Notes: generated from the letters alone by a model not told the origin. A stretch of DNA of 6,817 nucleotides from Aquirhabdus sp. (GCA_030151145.1 JASLEL010000286.1:1-6817); one strand, 5' to 3'. Shown: positions 1 through 5,341, counted from the stretch's first letter. Numbers and translations: made by a program.

Positions 1-224
1 CTGCTACTTTCCCACTGGCGGGTGTGATCGCTGGCTGGACCGAGGGTCTGCAACTGATGAAAGAAGGCGGCAAGTATCGCTTCTTCATTCCATCCAAGCT
101 GGCCTATGGTGAGACTGGTGCATCGACCATTCCACCAAACAGCGTGCTGATCTTTGATGTGGATCTGATCAAGATCGTCAAAGCCGACAGCAAAGCTGAC
201 AGTGGCGCAGCCGATAAGAAATAA
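1..224 (+). CDS. FKBP-type peptidyl-prolyl cis-trans isomerase, C-terminal part (5' end outside window)
   Basis: This is the 3' end of a gene entering from the left edge. The frame is open from base 3 and ends in TAA at 222-224. About 73 residues are visible and match the C-terminal half of an FKBP catalytic domain: a V-I-A-G-W-T-E-G-L segment, then G-G-K-Y-R-F-F-I-P, L-A-Y-G, and I-P-P-N-S-V-L-I-F-D-V-D-L. These are hallmark FKBP elements, including the Trp at the floor of the proline pocket. Family members isomerise Xaa-Pro bonds during protein folding. The closest style is FkpA/Mip/FklB, many of which are periplasmic, but the N-terminus that would show a signal peptide or dimerisation domain is missing. 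After the domain comes a short Lys/Ala/Asp/Ser-rich tail (KADSKADSGAADKK), which probably lacks fixed structure. The GTG at 24 is an internal valine codon and not a start. Family assignment is very secure; subfamily is not. Confidence 0.93.
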   Translation, partial: ATFPLAGVIAGWTEGLQLMKEGGKYRFFIPSKLAYGETGASTIPPNSVLIFDVDLIKIVKADSKADSGAADKK

Positions 225-240
225 GCGGCAACGCTAAGAT

Positions 241-273
241 AAAAAAAACCGCTGATATTCAGCGGTTTTTTTT
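241..273. terminator. Bidirectional rho-independent terminator
   Basis: A perfect 7-bp stem (CCGCTGA 249-255, TCAGCGG 259-265) with a TAT loop is flanked by eight A's on the left (241-248) and eight T's on the right (266-273). It therefore reads as hairpin plus U-tract on both strands. It lies between the convergent FKBP gene (stop at 224) and the dienelactone hydrolase gene (stop at 292) and should end both transcripts. Confidence 0.88.
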
Positions 274-291
274 ATGCCTGCAGGATGTGTG

Positions 292-1095
292 TCAGTGCTT
301 TTCGCCAAAGACCTGATCGAAGAATCCACGCATGGCCTGCCACGAGGCGGTGTCGGCGGCGGCGTTATAGCCGATGTCGATGTGGTTCGCCTTCGCCAGA
401 CGATCGGCGTCAGGGCTTGAGAAGGCATGCTTGGCGCCGGGGTAGGCGATGAACTGATAAGAGACATTGGCGGCTTTCATTTCATCCTTGAATGCCTCGA
501 CGTCTTTAGCCGGCACCATGCTGTCGGCGGCGCCATGCAGGACGAGAATCTTGGCTTTCACCACGCTAGGTTTAGCCGGGGTGTCGGTGGCAAGGACGCC
601 GTGGAAGCTGGCAACGCCCTTCAATGGCATACCGCTCCGCGCCATATCGAGCACGATCTTGCCGCCAAAGCAGTAGCCGATGGCTGCGATTTTGTCAGGA
701 TTGACCTGAGTTTGGGCTTTGAGTAGATCCAGACCCGCCTTGGCGCGGCTCATGGAGACTTCAGGACTGATCAGTGCACCGTGCATCATCTTCATGGCGT
801 CATCGGCGCTCTCGGTATGCTGACCGTTGCCATACATGTCGATGGCAAGCGATGCATAGCCGAGTTTGGCAAGCTGGGTGGCGCGACGGCGGGCGTAGTC
901 GTTCAGTCCCCACCACTCATGCACGACGAGTACACCGGGACGTTTGGTCTTGATAGCGTCATCATAGACATAGTAGCCGGTGAGTTTGGTGCCATCAGGT
1001 GTCGTATAGGCAATGTCCTTGCCGACGATGGCGGCGAAGGTGCTGGCGGAGGTGAGGCTGGCGAGGAGTAATGCAAATTTGGCTGTGGTTCTCAT
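292..1095 (-). CDS. Exported dienelactone hydrolase-family protein (alpha/beta hydrolase)
   Basis: A 267-residue protein. Residues 1-21 (MRTTAKFALLLASLTSASTFA) look like a Sec signal peptide cleaved at an A-x-A-like site, so the enzyme is probably periplasmic. The mature part is a full alpha/beta-hydrolase of the dienelactone hydrolase (DLH) family. The E-W-W-G motif is at 60-63, the nucleophile is Cys142 in G-Y-C-F-G-G, and the other triad members are Asp191 (HGAADSMVP) and His223 (AKHAFS). DLH proteins hydrolyse lactones or esters; the classical substrate is dienelactone in chlorocatechol breakdown. No catechol genes are nearby, so the substrate is unknown. The start was placed just before the signal peptide. 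The frame stays open upstream to 1299, but that extension is Cys-rich, not DLH-like, and would bury the signal peptide. A GTG at 1096-1098, one codon earlier, is an alternative start with better spacing from AAGGG (1107-1111). It probably forms a single-gene unit ending at the 241-273 terminator. Confidence 0.9.
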   Translation of the reverse strand: MRTTAKFALLLASLTSASTFAAIVGKDIAYTTPDGTKLTGYYVYDDAIKTKRPGVLVVHEWWGLNDYARRRATQLAKLGYASLAIDMYGNGQHTESADDAMKMMHGALISPEVSMSRAKAGLDLLKAQTQVNPDKIAAIGYCFGGKIVLDMARSGMPLKGVASFHGVLATDTPAKPSVVKAKILVLHGAADSMVPAKDVEAFKDEMKAANVSYQFIAYPGAKHAFSSPDADRLAKANHIDIGYNAAADTASWQAMRGFFDQVFGEKH

Positions 1096-1152
1096 CACAT
1101 CATCATCCCTTGGTTGTCGTTGAGGATTCGCGAATACTTTCTTTATGCAGTG

Positions 1153-1175
1153 GCTGTTGCATGCGCTGTTGCATG
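1153..1175. repeat. 11-bp tandem direct repeat upstream of the DLH gene
   Basis: GCTGTTGCATG occurs twice, at 1153-1163 and 1165-1175, with a 12-base period. A degenerate third copy (CTTTTTGCACTG) follows. The pair lies about 60-80 bases before the DLH start, inside its likely leader. It could be a tandem protein-binding site or simply a small slippage product. No known regulator site was recognised. Confidence 0.5.
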
Positions 1176-1216
1176 GCTTTTTGCACTGGTGGCAGGCGGA
1201 GATCCTGCCCAATTGG

Positions 1217-1247
1217 ACAATAGCAGAAATTGTGCTGATGAGTACAA
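1217..1247 (-). promoter_or_regulatory. Possible promoter for the dienelactone hydrolase gene
   Basis: On the minus strand an extended -10 element TGC-TATTGT (hexamer at 1217-1222) lies 19 bases from a -35-like TTGTAC (1242-1247), or 18 bases from TGTACT. The spacing is long and the match is only moderate. Transcription would begin near 1210, giving a leader of about 115 bases that includes the repeat at 1153-1175. This is a tentative call. Confidence 0.28.
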
Positions 1248-1343
1248 AATTCCTGCGCGGGGGTGGTTTTATATGTCTCAGGTCGAGAAGCGGCGTCAAA
1301 CGATAGCCGCTTGAAACGTCATGTCAAAGACGGATAAGGGGAA

Positions 1344-1880
1344 TCAGATCATGCCCCGAATCAGAAAGAAGATCCCGATGACACCGACCAGCACGCTGCC
1401 GTAGTAGAGGGGGCGGCGACGGGTCAGTACCGTGATGGCACAGAGGGCGATCCCGATCTGAAACATCGTGACTGCGGCCGCGAGCGGCACGTGGTGAGCC
1501 AGATGGGTATGGGCGTCCTGCTCGAGATGCTCTGCGGCCTGCTTGATGCCTTCTTGCTCATGCGTCAGGGTCTCAAGCTTGGATTCGTCTTTGGCATCGA
1601 CGGGTTTGTCCATCGCCTTGAGCAAGGAGACTTTCATCGACAGCACATAGCTTTTGACGCCTTTGGCCTGATAGTAGCTCCACTGGTTTGAGGCTTCGAT
1701 CTGCGACAGCGTGGCTTCATTGGCATGATGACCCGCCAGCAATGCGGCGACGGCGGCCAGTACCGAGAGGATGGCTGCCGTCATGGCGATCCACATGACG
1801 AATCCGCTTTTATTCTGATGGGCATGTTCATGAATTTCTTCATGCAGATGCTCGGTTGGAACTTCGATTTCTTCGGCCAT
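1344..1880 (-). CDS. DUF4337-family membrane protein
   Basis: A 178-residue protein resembling the DUF4337 family, whose function is unknown. The N-terminal 25 residues are acidic and His-rich (HLHEEIHEHAHQ). A membrane segment at about 26-50 is followed by a largely helical charged region (about 52-130) containing the S-N-Q-W-S-Y-Y-Q-A-K-G-V-K-S-Y stretch typical of the family. Two closely spaced membrane segments follow at about 131-152 and 158-176. The long linker probably forms a coiled coil or helical bundle on one side of the inner membrane. The ATG at 1878-1880 was chosen because AGGAG (1888-1892) lies 7 bases upstream and a strong promoter lies just beyond. The frame continues to 1961, but that would place the promoter inside the gene. 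The nearby ATG at 1883-1885 is out of frame. The gene is independently transcribed. The His-rich N-terminus might bind metal, which is only an inference. Confidence 0.82.
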   Translation of the reverse strand: MAEEIEVPTEHLHEEIHEHAHQNKSGFVMWIAMTAAILSVLAAVAALLAGHHANEATLSQIEASNQWSYYQAKGVKSYVLSMKVSLLKAMDKPVDAKDESKLETLTHEQEGIKQAAEHLEQDAHTHLAHHVPLAAAVTMFQIGIALCAITVLTRRRPLYYGSVLVGVIGIFFLIRGMI

Positions 1881-1907
1881 GCCATGACTCCTGTTATAGT
1901 TCAATGC

Positions 1908-1936
1908 ATTATATATCAGGAGCCTGCTGGTGACAG
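1908..1936 (-). promoter_or_regulatory. Sigma-70-type promoter of the DUF4337 gene
   Basis: On the minus strand a perfect TATAAT -10 (1908-1913) is separated by exactly 17 bases from CTGTCA (1931-1936), a 4/6 match to the -35 consensus. Transcription should start near 1901, giving a leader of about 20 bases that carries AGGAG at 1888-1892. Among the best-formed promoters in the window. It supports the ATG at 1880 as the start and shows the gene does not depend on the transporter upstream. Confidence 0.72.
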
Positions 1937-1964
1937 CATGGCGACACAGAGGTTGAGCCATACC

Positions 1965-1991
1965 GCCTGACGGTGTGCGATGCCGTCAGGC
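1965..1991. terminator. Hairpin after the DMT transporter gene (no U-tract)
   Basis: A perfect 9-bp inverted repeat (GCCTGACGG 1965-1973, CCGTCAGGC 1983-1991) with a 9-base loop lies 37 bases past the transporter stop codon. On the minus strand it is not followed by a T-run, so it is not a classical rho-independent terminator. It may protect an mRNA 3' end, or act as a weak or factor-assisted terminator before the DUF4337 promoter. Confidence 0.5.
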
Positions 1992-2028
1992 AGTAGGTCG
2001 GCAGAGGTCAGTTCTGTCTTGCGGCGCT

Positions 2029-2937
2029 TTAAGCTTTATCCAGCAGCACGCGCCATGGCTGTAGCGCACCCAGACAGACTGCGATCAGACCCACCACCAG
2101 CGCTGCTGACAGTGGCTCATGCAGAAGTGGTACCGCCGCCAGCGCCGCCAAGAGGGGTGCAGTCGCCAGTACGCTGCCGACACGGAATGCGCCCAGTCGC
2201 TCGACCGCACCGATGAAGGTGAGCATGGCGATGATAACGACGAAGATGCCCTGAAAGACCGCTTGAGTCGCAATCTGGTCAAAGCTGGCCTGCGCCAGCT
2301 TGCTGGGTAAGAACAGCAGATACACCGGCAGATAGATCACCGCCGACAGGATGGCAACCCCAGCCATGGCCTGCCACGGTGGAAACATCCAGCGCTTGAG
2401 GAAGGCGGTGTAGAAACCCCACGCCATCGAGGCCGTAAAGAAAAACAGATCCCCGATCCCAAGGCTGAAGGCGTGATGCTCCAGCATCAGCACGCTCATG
2501 CCGATGAGGCCCGCCGTGATGACGATCAGGCTGATCCAGGTGTTTTGGGTGATACGATCACCCAGTACGATGAGTGCGGCGACAGCGGTCCAGAAGGGCA
2601 GCATACCGGTCATCCAGATGGCGGCATGCGCGGCTGGCGCAAAACCAAAGCCCAAGTAGGCACAGCTGGCATAGGTCACCCCACCCATCATGGCGAGCGC
2701 CCAGACGCGCCAGTCTTTCATGAAGTCCCATTCGCGGCGGTAGATCTGGATCGGGATCAGCACGGCTGCTGCCGTGACGAAGCGCAGTGCGCCGATGTCC
2801 CACGAGGTCATCGCCTGAGTCGCGGCAAAGCGCGAGAGCAGGGTAAAGGTGCCCCAGATCAGCATGGTGGCGGCGAGCAGCAGATAGCCGATGGCCTTTG
2901 TGCGTGAGTCGGGGACACTGACCGGTAGCGATTGCAT
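2029..2937 (-). CDS. EamA/DMT-superfamily transporter, ten predicted membrane helices
   Basis: A 302-residue inner-membrane protein with the internal duplication of the drug/metabolite transporter superfamily. One EamA repeat covers about 15-150 and the second about 160-297, each with roughly five hydrophobic helices. Family marks include W-G-T-F and L-R-F near the start of repeat one, the A-A-I-W-M-T-G-M-L-P-F-W-T-A helix (about 105-118), and A-P-L-L-A-A-L-A-A-V-P-L-L-H-E-P-L in repeat two (about 260-276). Full length for the family. EamA proteins usually export amino acids, metabolites or drugs, but substrate cannot be read from sequence. The start ATG has AGGAG (2944-2948 region) 7 bases upstream. 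The gene begins 56 bases after the rlmB stop on the same strand, with no terminator or clear promoter between, so it is probably the second gene of an rlmB-transporter transcript. It ends at the hairpin at 1965-1991. Confidence 0.88.
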   Translation of the reverse strand: MQSLPVSVPDSRTKAIGYLLLAATMLIWGTFTLLSRFAATQAMTSWDIGALRFVTAAAVLIPIQIYRREWDFMKDWRVWALAMMGGVTYASCAYLGFGFAPAAHAAIWMTGMLPFWTAVAALIVLGDRITQNTWISLIVITAGLIGMSVLMLEHHAFSLGIGDLFFFTASMAWGFYTAFLKRWMFPPWQAMAGVAILSAVIYLPVYLLFLPSKLAQASFDQIATQAVFQGIFVVIIAMLTFIGAVERLGAFRVGSVLATAPLLAALAAVPLLHEPLSAALVVGLIAVCLGALQPWRVLLDKA

Positions 2938-2993
2938 ACGGGTACTCCTGCGGTCGGACGGGATAGGATGGTGCGTGTTTCAGTCGCAGACGT

Positions 2994-3749
2994 TTAGGCG
3001 TGGCGCTGACGGCAGGCCTCATAGATCGCCATACCGGTGGCGACGCTGACATTGAGGCTCTGCAGACCACCTGTCATCGGGATATACGCCAGATGATCGC
3101 AGTGCTCCTGCGTCAGACGGCGCAGGCCTGTGCCCTCGGCGCCCATCACGAGCGTGATGGCACCCGTGAGGTCGATCTGCTGTAGTGGCGATGCGCTCTC
3201 ATCCAGCATGGTGCCGATGATGCGCACGCCCTGCTCCTGCAGGGAGACCAGCGTACGGGAGAGATTGGTGACCTGAAAGAACGGGATCACTTCGGCACCA
3301 CCTGCGGCGACCTTGCGTGCGATGGGGGTGAGCCCTGCCGCACGGTCACGCGGTGCGATGACACCATGTACGCCCATGGCGGCAGCGGTGCGGATGCAGG
3401 CACCGAGGTTATGCGGGTCGGTGATCTGATCCAGCGCGAGCAGGAAGACCTGTGGCTGTGACTCGACCAGCGCAGCCAGATCGGTCTCATCCAGCACGGG
3501 CTGTGGACGCACGGAGGCGACGATGCCCTGATGCTGCGCGCCTTCAGACATCTTGCTTAAGGTATCGCGGCTGGCTTTCTGTATCGAGATACCATGCGGC
3601 GCGGCGAGCGTCAGGAGCGCCTGCAGGCGGTCATCATCGCGGCCCTGCAGCACGAACAGCCCCAGCACATGCTCCGGCGTGGTTTGCAAGAGCGACTCGA
3701 CGGCGTGGATGCCGAACTGGTATTCCGGGTGTTTGGTGGGCTTTGCCAT
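2994..3749 (-). CDS. rlmB: 23S rRNA (guanosine-2'-O-)-methyltransferase RlmB (SpoU/TrmH family)
   Basis: A 251-residue SPOUT methyltransferase, close in length to E. coli RlmB (243), which methylates the 2'-O of G2251 in the peptidyl-transferase P-loop of 23S rRNA using S-adenosylmethionine. The N-terminal substrate-binding domain (about 10-80, starting Y-Q-F-G-I-H-A-V-E-S-L) is followed by the catalytic knot domain. Motif 1 is L-D-Q-I-T-D-P-H-N-L-G-A-C-I-R-T-A (106-122; Asn114 and Arg120). Motif 2 is L-V-M-G-A-E-G-T-G-L-R-R-L (200-212; Glu205). Motif 3 is I-P-M-T-G-G-L-Q-S-L-N-V-S-V-A-T-G (223-239; Asn233). All expected catalytic and cofactor residues are present. The Shine-Dalgarno is weak (AAGG about 6 bases before ATG). 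In E. coli rlmB follows rnr. Here no rnr is seen and the partner gene is a DMT transporter. Confidence 0.96.
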   Translation of the reverse strand: MAKPTKHPEYQFGIHAVESLLQTTPEHVLGLFVLQGRDDDRLQALLTLAAPHGISIQKASRDTLSKMSEGAQHQGIVASVRPQPVLDETDLAALVESQPQVFLLALDQITDPHNLGACIRTAAAMGVHGVIAPRDRAAGLTPIARKVAAGGAEVIPFFQVTNLSRTLVSLQEQGVRIIGTMLDESASPLQQIDLTGAITLVMGAEGTGLRRLTQEHCDHLAYIPMTGGLQSLNVSVATGMAIYEACRQRHA

Positions 3750-3769
3750 GATGCGCCTTATATACTCGG

Positions 3770-3787
3770 CTGCAACGGATGTTGCAG
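3770..3787 (-). promoter_or_regulatory. Hairpin in the rlmB leader
   Basis: A perfect 7-bp inverted repeat (CTGCAAC 3770-3776, GTTGCAG 3781-3787) with a 4-base loop lies 20 bases upstream of the rlmB start codon. In the mRNA it is a compact stem-loop just before the weak ribosome-binding site. As DNA it could equally be an 18-bp operator. No U-tract follows, so it is not an attenuator by itself. Confidence 0.4.
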
Positions 3788-3819
3788 TGCGATGCGGGTT
3801 TAAATTGTGACTTGTCGCT

Positions 3820-3825
3820 ATTGTA
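3820..3825 (-). promoter_or_regulatory. Possible -10 element for rlmB
   Basis: TACAAT on the minus strand matches the -10 consensus at 5 of 6 positions and lies in an AT-rich stretch about 70 bases before the rlmB start. No good -35 is found 16-18 bases upstream (CAACCA at 17). If used, transcription starts near 3813 and the leader carries the 3770-3787 hairpin. Confidence 0.3.
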
Positions 3826-3861
3826 CCTAATTTAGCGCTGCTTGGTTGATTTGTGTATCGA

Positions 3862-4041
3862 TCAATTAAAAAATAGATTCATCCTCGCCATGAGGAAATT
3901 CAATGCGTTAACGCGAGAGATCAACTCACAAAATAACCAACATGGCTGAATAAAATGACTTTGCGGTAAATATATGTCTGCGTGAAGGCCGCAAACACAC
4001 GTAGAACGGTCGTATCGATCATCACTATAGCCACAGTTACG
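3862..4041 (-). pseudogene. Possible decayed C-terminus of a LysR-family regulator
   Basis: This stretch has no startable gene, but one minus-strand frame is open for 59 codons (TAG just upstream at 4042-4044, TGA at 3862-3864). Its translation resembles the end of a LysR protein: a C-G-L-H-A-D-I-Y-L-P-Q-S segment, then, after about nine unmatched residues, L-I-S-R-V-N-A-L-N-F-L-M-A-R. The intact LysR gene just upstream ends with L-I-Y-A-Q-D and C-A-I-D-F-L-M-A-R. Both share the 11-base GCCATGAGGAA (3887-3897 and 4069-4079) in the same codon phase, encoding the F-L-M-A part. I infer a remnant of an older or duplicated LysR gene, with the nine extra residues marking damage. It is not expected to make protein. 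The open frame alone could be chance in AT-rich DNA, so this remains tentative. Confidence 0.35.
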
Positions 4042-4052
4042 CTATTCACCCC

Positions 4053-4940
4053 TCAATAACCGAATCGTGCCATGAGGAAGTCGATGGCGCAGCGCAGCTT
4101 GGCCGTGGGTCTGCGGTCTTGGGCGTAGATCAGGGACATGGAGGAGGGCTTATAAGACCAGTCCGGTAGGACCGGCACCAGCTGCCCAGATGCAAGATCC
4201 GCAGCCAGTACGGGCTCAGGCTGAAGCACGATCCCTGCGCCACCCAGTGCGGCGATGCGCAGGGCGTCGCCGTGGTTAGCGGTAAAGCGGCCCTGCACTG
4301 GCACATTGCAGACTTGATCGCCCGGACCATGTAGATGCCAGCGCTCATGATGGCGCCAATAGGAGAGGCCAAGGCAAGAGTGATCCGCCAATTGCTCAGG
4401 ATGAGTCGGTGTGCCGTACTGGGCCAGATAGCTGGGTGCTGCCGCCAGTATGCGCCGATACGGGCGCAGGGGACGTGCCACCAGACTGGTATCCTGTAGT
4501 GTGCCGATATGGATGCCCAGCTCATAGCCGTCATGGATCAGCTCGGGGGCACGGTTATCCAGTGTCAGCTCGATGCTGACCTTGGGATAGCGCGCCATAA
4601 AGTCGTTCAGCGCCGGCACCAGACTGAAGTTGCCAAAGCTCACCGGCGCGATCAGCCGCAGGCTGCCGCGTGGTGTGGCGTGCAGCTCTGAGGCACTGGC
4701 ATCGGCCAGTGCGACCTCAGCCAGCGCCTGCTTGCAGCGTTCATAGTACAGCGCACCGACTTCGGTCAGTTGTTGCCGCCGTGTGGTGCGATGCAACAGT
4801 TGTGCATTCAGGTGGGTCTCCAGCAGGCGGATATGCTTGGCGACCATGGTGGCTGATACACCGCTTGCCTCGGCCGCTGCGGCAAAGCTGCCGACCTCGA
4901 CCACACGCACAAACATCGCCATGCTGGCGAGACGATCCAT
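4053..4940 (-). CDS. LysR-family transcriptional regulator
   Basis: A 295-residue LysR-type regulator of normal length. The winged helix-turn-helix covers residues 1-60, with the recognition region G-S-F-A-A-A-A-E-A-S-G-V-S-A-T-M-V-A-K-H (18-37) and the following L-L-H-R-T-T-R-R wing. A linker helix leads to the effector-binding domain (about 92-292), which opens G-S-L-R-L-I-A-P-V-S-F-G-N. Overall style is of the CrgA/DmlR-like branch. Such proteins bind DNA as tetramers and switch target promoters in response to a small molecule; the ligand here is unknown. The start ATG has AGAGG about 9 bases upstream. It is transcribed divergently from the small tautomerase gene starting at 5078, which is therefore the most likely target, along with its own promoter. 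No obvious terminator follows it. Confidence 0.93.
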   Translation of the reverse strand: MDRLASMAMFVRVVEVGSFAAAAEASGVSATMVAKHIRLLETHLNAQLLHRTTRRQQLTEVGALYYERCKQALAEVALADASASELHATPRGSLRLIAPVSFGNFSLVPALNDFMARYPKVSIELTLDNRAPELIHDGYELGIHIGTLQDTSLVARPLRPYRRILAAAPSYLAQYGTPTHPEQLADHSCLGLSYWRHHERWHLHGPGDQVCNVPVQGRFTANHGDALRIAALGGAGIVLQPEPVLAADLASGQLVPVLPDWSYKPSSMSLIYAQDRRPTAKLRCAIDFLMARFGY

Positions 4941-4956
4941 GATTGCAAACCTCTAA

Positions 4957-4978
4957 TTACAAACCTAGGGGTTGTGAA
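4957..4978. promoter_or_regulatory. Candidate LysR operator (imperfect inverted repeat)
   Basis: The sequence from 4957 to 4978 forms an interrupted palindrome (TTACAAACC / GGGTTGTGAA around a central TAG), with a T-to-A frame as in LysR-type binding sites. It sits between the divergent LysR and tautomerase genes and just downstream of the proposed LysR transcription start. This placement suits repression of the regulator's own gene. Binding is inferred from position and symmetry only. Confidence 0.35.
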
Positions 4979-4986
4979 TGACTATC

Positions 4987-4995
4987 ATCATAGCA
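4987..4995 (-). promoter_or_regulatory. Extended -10 promoter element for the LysR gene
   Basis: On the minus strand TGC followed by TATGAT (hexamer 4987-4992) forms an extended -10. The -35 position (ACATGA, 5010-5015) is poor, as is common when an extended -10 is present or an activator is needed. The start would be near 4980, next to the inverted repeat at 4957-4978. No convincing promoter was found for the tautomerase on the plus strand, which fits activation by the LysR protein. Confidence 0.35.
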
Positions 4996-5077
4996 GCTTT
5001 ATCCATCATTCATGTGGGATCACACTGCGGTTATCCGCACTCGAATGGCGAGCGTGTCACTCCAGAGGAGCATGGCG

Positions 5078-5263
5078 ATGCCTACCTTACGCCTAGAAAT
5101 GATTGCCGGTCGTACCCTTGAACAGAAGCGCGCTTTTGTGACCGAGGCCACCCGCGTTGCGGTGGAGACGCTGGTTTGTCCACCTGAGAGCGTGACCATC
5201 GTGATTACCGAAGTGACCAAAGACGCGTGGGCCACGGCAGGCAAGCTCTTGTCAGATCAGTGA
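5078..5263 (+). CDS. 4-oxalocrotonate tautomerase-like protein (61 residues)
   Basis: A 61-residue protein of the small tautomerase superfamily. After removal of Met the N-terminus is Pro1 (P-T-L-R-L-E-M-I-A-G-R-T), the catalytic base of the family, and Arg11 is in its usual place. The C-terminal V-I-T-E-V and A-G-K-L-L-S-D-Q are typical. Two classical 4-OT active-site positions differ: residue 39 is Thr instead of Arg, and residue 50 is Trp instead of Phe. Other 4-OT-like proteins also lack Arg39, so this suggests a different keto-enol substrate and not loss of function. The start ATG at 5078 was chosen because it exposes proline and has GAGGAG (5065-5070) 7 bases upstream. The in-frame ATG at 5072 is only one base from that site, and the frame's extension to 5012 is not family-like. 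It is divergent from the LysR gene, its probable regulator, and ends at a strong terminator. Confidence 0.85.
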   Translation: MPTLRLEMIAGRTLEQKRAFVTEATRVAVETLVCPPESVTIVITEVTKDAWATAGKLLSDQ

Positions 5264-5292
5264 CCGTGGTGCTCGTCATCAAAGCGCAGACA

Positions 5293-5324
5293 TCAAAAAG
5301 CCGATCAGAGGATCGGCTTTTTGA
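5293..5324. terminator. Bidirectional rho-independent terminator
   Basis: An uninterrupted 14-bp inverted repeat (5293-5306 with 5311-5324) has an AGAG loop. Its core is GCCGATC/GATCGGC flanked by five A's on the left and five T's on the right, so it works in both directions. It lies between the convergent tautomerase (stop at 5263) and TerC-family (stop at 5342) genes. Confidence 0.87.
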
Positions 5325-5341
5325 CTGGTGGGCTGGGCGCA

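Larger units (their letters stand above)
3750..4052. other. AT-rich gap between LysR and rlmB
   Basis: A 303-base stretch without an intact gene. From right to left it holds the LysR 3' flank, the possible LysR remnant (3862-4041), and the rlmB promoter and leader (3750-3830). It also contains a 7-bp inverted repeat (TTTGCGG 3960-3966, CCGCAAA 3989-3995), a small hairpin (TCCTC 3882-3886, GAGGA 3892-3896) and a 10-bp direct repeat (GTATCGATCA at 3855-3864 and 4012-4021). No clear terminator follows LysR. The hairpin at 3882-3896 is followed on the minus strand by a T-run only about ten bases later (six T's at 3868-3873). Confidence 0.6.

Noticed and set aside
427..726. Long plus-strand frames opposite the DLH gene (and similar ones opposite DMT, rlmB, LysR and TerC)
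   Set aside because: They are mirror frames of well-supported genes in GC-rich codons, with no family resemblance or ribosome-binding sites.
1096..1299. 68-residue N-terminal extension of the DLH gene in the same frame
   Set aside because: It would place a clear signal peptide in mid-protein, has no ribosome-binding site, is Cys-rich and unlike the DLH family, and overlaps the likely promoter.
1290..1310. Inverted repeat GCGGC / GCCGC as a terminator for the DUF4337 gene
   Set aside because: Only 5 bp with an 11-base loop and no T-run on the minus strand.
1881..1961. 27-residue N-terminal extension of the DUF4337 gene
   Set aside because: It contains the strong promoter and the AGGAG site that serve the ATG at 1880.
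3855..4021. 10-bp direct repeat GTATCGATCA (3855-3864 and 4012-4021) as an attachment site
   Set aside because: No integrase, tRNA or other mobile-element sign. A single 10-base repeat 157 bases apart can occur by chance.
5012..5077. 22-residue N-terminal extension of the tautomerase
   Set aside because: The family needs proline right after the initiator Met, and a good Shine-Dalgarno is correctly spaced only for 5078.
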